A DNA stretch of 64,000 nt. Origin: Terriglobales bacterium (GTDB taxonomy: Bacteria > Acidobacteriota > Terriglobia > Terriglobales > Acidobacteriaceae). The stretch is from positions 310,001-374,000 of the forward strand of contig DATMAB010000015.1 of NCBI GenBank assembly GCA_035573675.1, read 5' to 3'. This document shows, piece after piece, positions 50,794 to 57,679 of this stretch. The position numbers were made by a program, and so were the translations under genes. Each line of letters starts with the position of its first letter. Positions within the stretch are counted from its first letter, which is position 1. The notes below the pieces were generated by a model. It was not told where the DNA came from. It made no database searches and was given only the letters and a program-made list of their open reading frames with translations.

Positions 50794-53091
50794 CTATCTC
50801 GGTCCGCGTCCTCCGCCTCCACCGCCTCCGCCGCGCCTTCCTCTCCGCCTCCGGCGATTGCGATCACGGTCGCCGCCATGGCCCCCGAATCCTCCCGGCC
50901 CGCCATGCGGACGCCCGGCGTCCACCCGATTGAAGTTGGGTTCGCCCTGGTCTTCTTCCGGGATGACCGCGGCCATTTCCGGATTGCTCCCGGCCAGTTT
51001 CGCCCGCTGCTCGCGCAAGATGGCCTTGCGCGACAGCCGGATGCGATTGCCCTCCACCGAAAGCACCTTCACCAGGATCTGGTCGCCCTCGTGCAGTTCG
51101 TCGCGCACGTTGGCGATGCGGTGCTCGGCCACTTCGCTGATGTGCAGCAGTCCCTCGGTTCCGGGGAAGATCTCCACGAACGCGCCGAACTCCGCCAGCC
51201 GCGTCACTTTGCCCAGGTACGTCTTGCCCACCTCGGCGGTAGCGGTGATGTCGCCGATCATCTGCAGCGCCCGGGCCGCCGACGCTTCGTCGTTCGAGGC
51301 TACGTTCACTCGCCCCGAATCCTCCACGTCGATCTTCACCCCGGTCGCCTCGATGATCCCGCGGATCACCTTCCCGCCCGGCCCGATCAGGTCGCGGATC
51401 TTGTCCGTCGGGATCTGCAGCGTGTAGATGCGCGGCGCATACGGCGAAATCGCCGGCCGCGGCTCCGCGATCGCTGCCTGCATCTTCTCCAGGATGTGCA
51501 TGCGCGCGCGCCGGGCCTGCTCCATCGCCTCGCGCATGATCTGGCTGGTGATGCCGCTCACCTTGATGTCCATCTGCAGTGCGGTGATGCCGTCCTTCGT
51601 GCCCGCCACCTTGAAGTCCATATCGCCGTAGTGGTCTTCCGCGCCGGCGATATCCGTGAGGATGGCGTACTTGTCGCCCTCCTTCACCAGCCCCATGGCG
51701 ATGCCCGCCACGGCCGCCCTGATGGGCACGCCCGCATCCATCATCGAAAGGCTCGCCCCGCACACGGAGGCCATCGACGACGACCCGTTCGACTCCAGGA
51801 TGTCGGAGACCACGCGCATGGTGTACGGCCAGGTCTCTTCCGGCGGCAGCACCGCCGTCATCGCCCGTTCCGCCAGCGCGCCGTGTCCGATTTCCCTGCG
51901 GCCCGCGCCCCGCATGAACGCCACCTCGCCCACCGAAAATGGCGGGAAATTGTAGTGCAGCATGAAGCGCTTCTTGGCCTCGCCCTGGAAGCCTTCCGTG
52001 CGCTGCATGTCTTCCGCGGTCCCCAGCGTCGTGGTCACTAGCGCCTGCGTCTCCCCCCGGGTGAATACGGTCGAGCCGTGCGTCCGCGGCAGGATGCCCA
52101 CCTCGATCGAGATGTCACGCACCTCGTCGAACGCCCGTCCGTCCGGCCGCCGCCGCGCGCTCGTCACCTGCTCCCGGAACTGGTTCTCCCGCAGGATGTC
52201 GAAGTAGCGCGAAAGCTTCCGGCGGCCCTCTTCGTCCTCCTCCGGCAAGGACTCTTTCAGTTCTTTCTTCAGTGCCCGGATGCGGCTATAGCTCTCCGCC
52301 TTGGGATATTTCTTCGTGTCGCTCAAATCGGCCAGTTGCCCGCCGATGCGCTGCTTCAGCTCGTTGTAGTAGGCCTCATCGAACTCCACCGCCGGCACTT
52401 CCCGCTTCGGCCGTCCCACCCGCGCCGCCAGCTCCGAGATGGCCGCGCAGATCTTCTTGATTTCCGTGTGCCCGAACTCGATCGCCTCCAGCACCGTGTC
52501 TTCCTTCACTTCCTTGGCGCCCGACTCCACCATCACGATGCCCTCCGACGTGCCCACCACCATGATGTTCAGCAGGCTCTCGTTCATCTCCTGGTAGGTC
52601 GGATTGATCACGAACGCGCCGTTCACCAGGCCCACCCGCACCGCTCCCACCGGCCCCTGGAAGGGGATATCGGAAACCGTCAGCGCGCACGACGCCCCAT
52701 TGATGGCCGCCACATCCGGGTCGTTCTCCGTATCCGCGGAAAGCACCAGCGCGATCACCTGCGTCTCGCACCGGAAGCCCTCGGGAAACAGCGGCCGGAT
52801 CGGCCGGTCGATCTGCCGGCAGGTCAGCGTCTCTTTCTCGCTCATGCGCCCTTCACGCTTGATGAACCCCCCGGGGAACCGCCCGCCGGCGTAGGTGTAC
52901 TCGCGGTAATCCACGGTCAGCGGGAAGAAGTCGATTCCCTCCCGCGGCTCCGGATTGGCGCAGGCCGTGGCCAGCACCACATTATCGGCGGCGCGCACCA
53001 CGCACGAGCCGTGCGCCTGCTTGGCCAGCCGGCCGGTCTCGAAGCGCAGGCTTTTCCCGCCCGCCAGTTCTACAACCATCTCTTGTTTCAT
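50794..53091 (-). CDS. pnp: Polynucleotide phosphorylase
   Basis: 765 residues. Two RNase PH-like domains (about 1-230 and 300-540) are joined by a helical domain. The second has the phosphate and metal residues in GRREIGHGAL and DIAGAEDHYGDMDFKVAGT. A KH domain (GPGGKVIRGIIEATGVKID) and an S1 domain (VGKTYLGKVTRLAEFGAFVE) follow. Past residue 700 there is an unusual tail rich in Gly, Arg and Asp (GGPGGFGGHGGDRDRNRRRR). PNPase degrades and tails RNA in the degradosome. It follows rpsO, the usual order. Confidence 0.97.
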   Translation of the reverse strand: MKQEMVVELAGGKSLRFETGRLAKQAHGSCVVRAADNVVLATACANPEPREGIDFFPLTVDYREYTYAGGRFPGGFIKREGRMSEKETLTCRQIDRPIRPLFPEGFRCETQVIALVLSADTENDPDVAAINGASCALTVSDIPFQGPVGAVRVGLVNGAFVINPTYQEMNESLLNIMVVGTSEGIVMVESGAKEVKEDTVLEAIEFGHTEIKKICAAISELAARVGRPKREVPAVEFDEAYYNELKQRIGGQLADLSDTKKYPKAESYSRIRALKKELKESLPEEDEEGRRKLSRYFDILRENQFREQVTSARRRPDGRAFDEVRDISIEVGILPRTHGSTVFTRGETQALVTTTLGTAEDMQRTEGFQGEAKKRFMLHYNFPPFSVGEVAFMRGAGRREIGHGALAERAMTAVLPPEETWPYTMRVVSDILESNGSSSMASVCGASLSMMDAGVPIRAAVAGIAMGLVKEGDKYAILTDIAGAEDHYGDMDFKVAGTKDGITALQMDIKVSGITSQIMREAMEQARRARMHILEKMQAAIAEPRPAISPYAPRIYTLQIPTDKIRDLIGPGGKVIRGIIEATGVKIDVEDSGRVNVASNDEASAARALQMIGDITATAEVGKTYLGKVTRLAEFGAFVEIFPGTEGLLHISEVAEHRIANVRDELHEGDQILVKVLSVEGNRIRLSRKAILREQRAKLAGSNPEMAAVIPEEDQGEPNFNRVDAGRPHGGPGGFGGHGGDRDRNRRRRRGRRGGGGGGGGRGPR

Positions 53092-53236
53092 TACTCTCTC
53101 CTTGGTCTGGGTACCGATGAGCCGCCAAACGCAATGCGCACCTGGGACGCGACCGTCGCCGACCGGCTAGAGCCCCGCTTCGTACGCCGACCTACACCCA
53201 TCCCCGGCCGCACTTAGGCCTGCCCTCGCGGGCTGC

Positions 53237-53503
53237 CTACTTGCGGATGCCGAGTTTCTGGATGACGTCTTTGTACCGGTCCGGGTCGTAGCTCTTCAGG
53301 TAGTCCAGCAACCGGCGGCGCTTGCTCACCATGATCAGAAGACCGCGCCGGGAGGCGTGGTCGTTCTTATGGGTCTTGAAGTGCTCGGTCAGCTCTCCGA
53401 TCCGCTCGCTCAGGACCGCGATCTGGACCTCCGGGCTCCCGGTGTCCGTCGCATGCAGGCGGTGCCGCTGGATGACGTCTGTCTTGCGCTCTTTCGCCAA
53501 CAC
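53237..53503 (-). CDS. rpsO: 30S ribosomal protein S15
   Basis: 88 residues from a GTG (53501-53503), giving the normal S15 length. The longer frame adds 23 non-conserved residues. Signature stretches are [36 protein letters not shown] and [10 protein letters not shown]15 binds 16S rRNA and the central domain. A GAGGAG motif lies 13 bases before the GTG, rather far, which may reflect translational autoregulation known for S15 in other bacteria. pnp follows 145 bases downstream. Confidence 0.95.
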   Translation of the reverse strand: MLAKERKTDVIQRHRLHATDTGSPEVQIAVLSERIGELTEHFKTHKNDHASRRGLLIMVSKRRRLLDYLKSYDPDRYKDVIQKLGIRK

Positions 53504-53551
53504 TTGGCTTGGTGTGCTCCTCAGTTTCTGTCCGTTGTTCTCGACCCTTCT

Positions 53552-53580
53552 AGAGTACACGCGATTCCCCACCCTGTAAA
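53552..53580 (-). promoter_or_regulatory. Possible promoter of rpsO-pnp
   Basis: On the minus strand TTTACA and TACTCT are separated by 17 bases, about 50 bases upstream of the rpsO GTG. The -35 is good and the -10 is weak. Confidence 0.4.
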
Positions 53581-53655
53581 CCTCGCGACTTCATGGACAT
53601 GGCGACACCACCGGTGCCCCGCCCGGCGTCGCCTGTCCCAAGGCGGAGAAGTTGC

Positions 53656-53680
53656 GACTCAATGATTGATTGTTTCAATC
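53656..53680. repeat. TCAATGATT microrepeat
   Basis: ACTCAATGATTGATTGTTTC-type words lie directly after the stop of the next gene. The same words are at 50611-50645 and 54189-54224. Confidence 0.6.
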
Positions 53681-53685
53681 CAGAA

Positions 53686-53976
53686 CTACGCCGCTTTTCC
53701 GTTCCCGTTCTTCCTGGGCAGCAACGGCAGCCGTTCCACCGTCCCGATCACGCAGGGCACATGACCGTTCTGCCGGTGTTGACGGAAGCGTTCTTCGCGG
53801 CACATTGACTCGATGAGGTGCTTCTGGTGGGGACCCAGCACTTCCTGCGACAGCACGTGGAAATTGCGGAACATCCACAACAACTGCACGCGCTCCACCA
53901 GCGACGGCCGCACGTATCGCGGCCCGCGGTCGGTCGCAACCTCCAGCACTCCGTGGCGGAGCTTCTCCAGCAACAT
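53686..53976 (-). CDS. Conserved-looking hypothetical protein
   Basis: 96 residues. The N-terminal half is compact with GPRYVRPSLVERVQLLWMFR and FHVLSQEVLG; the C-terminus is basic with RLPLLPRKNGNGKAA. No domain is recognised and there is no signal peptide or membrane helix. The codon pattern is similar to its neighbours. It stands alone between the rpsO promoter region and an AT-richer gap. Confidence 0.65.
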   Translation of the reverse strand: MLLEKLRHGVLEVATDRGPRYVRPSLVERVQLLWMFRNFHVLSQEVLGPHQKHLIESMCREERFRQHRQNGHVPCVIGTVERLPLLPRKNGNGKAA

Positions 53977-54217
53977 CGGGCACTACCTGGGTTGTGTGTC
54001 GGGGCGAACGCGCCGCAGCATACTCCTGCCCCATTCCCAATGCAACCCAAAATTTATGTTCAAGGTAAGTAGTACCTAAGTTATTAACTTATTGGTGATT
54101 AGCCTGCCAAGGGCCGAAAAGCTGGAGCCTTTCAATTACCTGATTACCCAATTACCAGATCATTCAATCGCCCGAGGGCCCGACCCTATTGATTCAATGA
54201 TTCACTGACTCAACGAT
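53977..54217. other. AT-richer gap with word-like repeats
   Basis: The stretch 54050-54175 is visibly AT-rich for this genome, with repeated ATTACC words. A TTCAATGATTCACTGACTCA-type microrepeat (54189-54224) runs into the stop of the kinase gene. The upstream part may hold the promoter of the small minus-strand gene. No gene is seen. Confidence 0.55.
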
Positions 54218-55024
54218 TCAATCGGTTTTCTTCACTCTCACCACCACGATCTTCGAGAATCCCTCTTCGAAGCTGGGCGGCTTGAGCTTGGCGGCCATGC
54301 GCCGCATGATGTCTTCCGGCACCACCCGTTCCCGCCGCTTGTTCCGTTCCAGGCATACCTCCAGCGGCACGTCGAAGAACACCGCCTGCACCTCGTAGCC
54401 CAAGCCCTTGGCCATCTTGATCCACTGCTTCCGCTCCCCGGGCGAGAGGTTGGTGGCGTCCACGTAATTCCACGGCATCTTGGCGATCAGCCGCGCCCGC
54501 AGCAGCGACCGCAGCGTCGAGAACACCAGCCCCTGGTAACGCTGCTCGGTGATGTCGTCGAACAGGATGTTCCGCAGCATGTCGCTCGAGAGCGGCGTCA
54601 CCCCGCGGCGCTTGTACCACGTGGTCTTGCCCGAGCCCGGCAGCCCGATGGTCAGCACCACCACTCCCTTGGGCGCTTTCGGACTTTTCTCCGGAGGATG
54701 CAGCGTCGCCTCCGACGCCCCAGCCGGGGGCACCGTCGGCGATTCCGGCTGCGTCTCCACCACCAGACGGGGCTCTGCCTTGCTGGGTGCCGCCCCGTGC
54801 TGCCGGGGCGGCTCTTTCGCCGGCTGTCGAGGCGTATCTTTCACGGGCTGCGCTTCCCGCGGCGCGCTCGCCGCCTCCGCCCCCCGCAGCATCGCCTCCG
54901 GATACGACGGTCGCAGCGGCTCCGCCCCGCTGGGCAACGGCTGCCCGATCCGCCCCGTCGCCTCCACCTCACTCACGTCTTTCTTCTTCCGCCGCTTCAA
55001 CCGCTCCCGCATCCACTTGCGCAT
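54218..55024 (-). CDS. P-loop kinase (polynucleotide-kinase-like) with disordered N-terminus
   Basis: 268 residues. The first 120 are Pro, Ala and charge rich and probably disordered. A Walker A motif GLPGSGKTTWYKRRG follows, then LSSDMLR, YVDATNLSPGERKQWIKMAK and VFFDVPLEVCLERNKRRERV. This layout is that of AAA_33/zeta-toxin/T4-Pnk-type kinases, which phosphorylate small molecules or nucleic acid ends. The substrate is unknown. It is the last chromosomal gene before the phage insertion. Confidence 0.82.
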   Translation of the reverse strand: MRKWMRERLKRRKKKDVSEVEATGRIGQPLPSGAEPLRPSYPEAMLRGAEAASAPREAQPVKDTPRQPAKEPPRQHGAAPSKAEPRLVVETQPESPTVPPAGASEATLHPPEKSPKAPKGVVVLTIGLPGSGKTTWYKRRGVTPLSSDMLRNILFDDITEQRYQGLVFSTLRSLLRARLIAKMPWNYVDATNLSPGERKQWIKMAKGLGYEVQAVFFDVPLEVCLERNKRRERVVPEDIMRRMAAKLKPPSFEEGFSKIVVVRVKKTD

Positions 55025-55333
55025 GAGTTCCTTCGCTTGCCTGAGGATCGTGCCCTCTTGCTTTCAGGGAGCATCAACCTAACGCTTCGCGCTTGTAACA
55101 CAATCTCGCCTTCACCGGCAATTCTCTTCCTGAGAGAGATTCCTCCCTGCAATCACCGGAGGTTGGCTGACAACTGACCACTGACCGCTGGCAGCTGGTT
55201 TTCTTGTCTGCCCCCCCACGGATTGGAACTTGAGGCGTTCTGCGGGCGTGAGGCCGCTATGGCGGCCGGGAGCCCGCAGCCGAAGTCCCGGGCGCAGCGA
55301 GGACCTCTCCCACTCCAACGTTCGGATACAACT
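55025..55333. other. Gene-free interval with dispersed repeats
   Basis: It contains CTGACCACTGACC words (55163-55200) related to those at 6714, and copy 2 of the GGGAGCCCGCAGCCGAA element (55242-55302). Short open frames exist but have no recognisable product. Confidence 0.6.
55242..55302 (+). repeat. Dispersed GGGAGCCCGCAGCCGAA element, copy 2
   Basis: GCGGGCGTGAG, a different short middle (CCGCTATGGCGG), GGGAGCCCGCAGCCGAA and an AGCGAGG end. The same order as the minus-strand copy at 13976-14040. Confidence 0.7.
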
Positions 55334-55377
55334 TGGCTGCCCCCCAGGGATTCGAACCCCGATATGCTGATCCAGAG
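55334..55377 (-). tRNA. 3' half of tRNA-Gln(CUG): phage attachment site
   Basis: On the minus strand this reads anticodon loop CTCTGGA (CUG at 34-36), anticodon 3' stem TCAGC, a T-arm CGGGG-TTCGAAT-CCCTG, acceptor GGGGGCA, discriminator G and CCA. A72 and G73 are glutamine tRNA features. The 5' half is missing: the bases that should pair with TCAGC do not. Fragments like this form when a phage recombines within a tRNA gene. The intact tRNA would be at the other junction, beyond the right edge. Confidence 0.8.
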
Positions 55378-55674
55378 TTGTGACTCCTGCCACGGAGAGC
55401 AATTTAGACTATATCGCAATCGGTCGTACTCGTTCGCAACTAAGCGCAGTGAAGAGAACGCCTTGGCGCGACCTCGTGGCCTTCCGTCGCCCGAGTTTCT
55501 ACAGCGGCGATTGCTACCGGTTACTACTACTTTTGACCGTGACGGGGCACAAAATTGGGCACACATCTCCAGGCTATTGAATGTCGCTACGAGGTAGCTC
55601 CGTTTCACATTGACCTACCTCCCATTGGAAGCTTGACCACGGAAGAATGAATATGATACACCTCTGTGTCGAGA

Positions 55675-55944
55675 ATGAAGCGGAAGCGATCAGAGCTGCG
55701 GCTCCCTGAGCTTCGAGTGGGGACCCCCAGATTCGGCTCTACCGCCCAAGCGGCCAAACTGGCCGGCATCGGCCGGGCGACGCTGCACCGGTGGATCCGC
55801 GAAGGCAAGGTGCCAGCGCCGCGGCGGGAGACAATCGGCGGTGTCACTGTGCGGCTCTGGTCCGAGGAGGATCTGGAGAAGATCCGGGAGTACAAGAAGG
55901 CCCGCTACCGCAAAGGACGGGGCCGGAAGAAGAGATCGACATAG
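55675..55944 (+). CDS. MerR-type helix-turn-helix protein (excisionase-like)
   Basis: About 89 residues from the ATG at 55675; a GTG three codons earlier is also possible. The HTH is STAQAAKLAGIGRATLHRWIREGK, shown in parts: AAKLAGIGRATLHRWIREGK. It is followed by a beta wing (TIGGVTVRLWSEEDLEKI) and a basic tail. This layout is that of helix_turn_helix 17 / excisionase proteins, and its place near the att site and recombinase supports that role. It could also be a repressor-type regulator. Confidence 0.75.
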   Translation: MKRKRSELRLPELRVGTPRFGSTAQAAKLAGIGRATLHRWIREGKVPAPRRETIGGVTVRLWSEEDLEKIREYKKARYRKGRGRKKRST

Positions 55945-55947
55945 GTC

Positions 55948-56193
55948 ATGGATATCGAACGGCTCGATTTCCGGCGCGTGCAAGATGGCAGCTTCTACGC
56001 GGGGAAGTCCTGCGAAGAATGCGACAACGCCGCCGAATTCGAGTACGCGATTTGGTACGAGGAGACTGCCGAGCCGCGCGAAACCGGAGCCCTCTGCGGA
56101 GTCTGCGCAGCGGTGATTCTCCTCCAGGAGACTGCCACGCCGAACGTCTCACTGGAAAAGCTAGGCCCAGAGGTGCGGGTTATTCCGTTTTGA
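55948..56193 (+). CDS. Small cysteine-containing phage protein
   Basis: 81 residues starting 3 bases after the HTH stop. Two cysteine pairs (KSCEEC and LCGVC) could bind one zinc ion. Otherwise it has acidic beta-strand-like segments (AEFEYAIWYEETAEP). No family is recognised. It is co-transcribed with the HTH gene. Confidence 0.6.
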   Translation: MDIERLDFRRVQDGSFYAGKSCEECDNAAEFEYAIWYEETAEPRETGALCGVCAAVILLQETATPNVSLEKLGPEVRVIPF

Positions 56194-56407
56194 AAAGTGC
56201 GCGCCGCGCCGGCGCGTGAAACGTCGGCGCGACGCTAACCAGAGTCGCCTGAACTGGAGGCAACGATGGCTAACTCGAACCTACACCAGCAGCGTTTCCC
56301 CTCACAACTTTCAATCGAGCCAGCGGCTGGCTTTCTGAGCGAGCCGGTGGTGTACAACTTACGGCCCTCGCCCGCCCTGGCCACGGCCGTTTCACAGGAG
56401 GATGCCG

Positions 56408-57466
56408 ATGGAAACATCAGAATTTCGCATGCTGACTTTCGCCACAGCCTTCCCGATCTGGCTGGCCTCGCGCACGCACCTCTCCGACGGCAGCCGGCAG
56501 GATTACTTGCGCCACTTCAAGCGCCTGTTCCCCTTCTTCGGCGAGTTGCGTCTAGATGAGATCCGGATCGACCACATCCAGGAGTACCGACAGCGGCGCC
56601 TGGCAGAGATCACCAAGCGCAAGGGGCATCATCCGGAGCGGCCTGGTGCCAGCCGCATAAACCACGAGCTCAACACCGTGCAGCAGGTCCTGGCGCTGGC
56701 CGGCTGTTGGAAAGAAATGGAACCTTGGTATAAGCCCTTGCCGCTGCCGGAGTCTTCGCCCGGGCGGGCGCTCACTCGGGAGGAATTCGAGCGTCTTTTC
56801 CGCATGGCGTCAACGAACAAGCGCTGGAGGGTTGCCTATGTGGCTGCACTCCTGACCGCGAACACAACCGCCGGCCCTGGTGAACTCCGCATGTTACGGT
56901 TAGGTGACGTCGACCTTGAAAAGGCTGAGCTCCACATCCGCCAGGGAATCAAGAACCCAAACCGCAAACGTGACATCCCACTCAACCAGGATGCGTTATG
57001 GGCGGCACGGCAGGCCGTCGAGCGAGCGCGCAGGATGGGAGCCACGCGCCCAGAGCACTATCTTTTCCCGCATCGCGCACACGCCCAGGGCGCCGAGCCC
57101 GATCCGATGCGGCCGATGGGAAGCTGGAAGAAGGCCTGGTACGCCCTGCGCACCGCCGCCGGGCTGCCCGGCCTGCGCCAGTACGACCTGCGCCACCATG
57201 CGATCACGGCGCTGCTGGAGATCCCCAGCGTTAGCGAGCGCACGGTGATGGACATCGCTGGGCACGTCTCGAACGAGATGCTCAAGCGCTATAGCCATAT
57301 TCGCGTCCGAACGAGGCGCGAGGCCGTCGAAGCGCTGACCAGGCAGTCGAAGTCGGAGTCGCAGGCCCAAGCAGGCCAGGTTGCAATTATTCCGGCCCAA
57401 CCGATGCCTCCAGCACCGTTTTGGGGCAGGGCGAGGCGGCGCTTGCCTCACCGCTCCTGGCGGTAG
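56408..57466 (+). CDS. int: Tyrosine-type recombinase/integrase
   Basis: 352 residues from the second ATG (56408), which has AGGAGG 7 bases upstream; the ATG at 56402 is too close to it. The N-terminal SAM-like core-binding domain is about residues 12-105. The catalytic domain shows YDLRHHAITALLE (HxxR box region), DIAGHVSNEMLKRYSHIR (second His and the nucleophile Tyr) and a lysine in KNPNRKRDIPL. The first catalytic arginine, normally in a TGxRxxE box, is not seen: the sequence is TTAGPGELRMLRL. It lies inside the tRNA-Gln attachment site and should catalyse integration, if active. Confidence 0.88.
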   Translation: METSEFRMLTFATAFPIWLASRTHLSDGSRQDYLRHFKRLFPFFGELRLDEIRIDHIQEYRQRRLAEITKRKGHHPERPGASRINHELNTVQQVLALAGCWKEMEPWYKPLPLPESSPGRALTREEFERLFRMASTNKRWRVAYVAALLTANTTAGPGELRMLRLGDVDLEKAELHIRQGIKNPNRKRDIPLNQDALWAARQAVERARRMGATRPEHYLFPHRAHAQGAEPDPMRPMGSWKKAWYALRTAAGLPGLRQYDLRHHAITALLEIPSVSERTVMDIAGHVSNEMLKRYSHIRVRTRREAVEALTRQSKSESQAQAGQVAIIPAQPMPPAPFWGRARRRLPHRSWR

Positions 57467-57497
57467 GGGTCCATTGAGGGGCTCTCGTTGCCTTGGG

Positions 57498-57638
57498 CTA
57501 CCTGATGAGATCGAGGGCCTGGCGGATCTGGTAGACCAGCGTTTGGGCTTCGAGGACCTTGACGAGCCGTTCAACCCTAGCCCGCTCCTGTGGCGACCGG
57601 TCTTTGATCAGCTCACGCCATGGGGTCGTCTTTGGCAC
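57498..57638 (-). CDS. Possible small phage protein
   Basis: 46 residues from a GTG start: PKTTPWRELIKDRSPQERAR followed by VERLVKVLEAQTLVYQIRQA and a short end. It is predicted to be mostly helical. It fills the gap between the convergent integrase and tail genes. No family is recognised and no strong ribosome-binding site is present, so it may not be real. Confidence 0.4.
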   Translation of the reverse strand: MPKTTPWRELIKDRSPQERARVERLVKVLEAQTLVYQIRQALDLIR

Positions 57639-57679
57639 GGGGGACGGTCTCGTTAGAGGATTTTACCGCAAACTCACCA

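Noticed and set aside
55334-55440. A complete tRNA gene
   Set aside because: The D-arm and the 5' sides of the anticodon and acceptor stems are absent, so only the 3' half remains.
55112-55608. Open frames on both strands across the tRNA fragment and its surroundings
   Set aside because: They run through dispersed repeats and the tRNA sequence and show no conserved protein pattern.
56266-56559. A 97-codon frame overlapping the integrase start
   Set aside because: It overlaps more than half of its length with the integrase in another frame, and the overlapping part is a frame-shifted copy of integrase codons. The upstream 45 codons alone gave no support.
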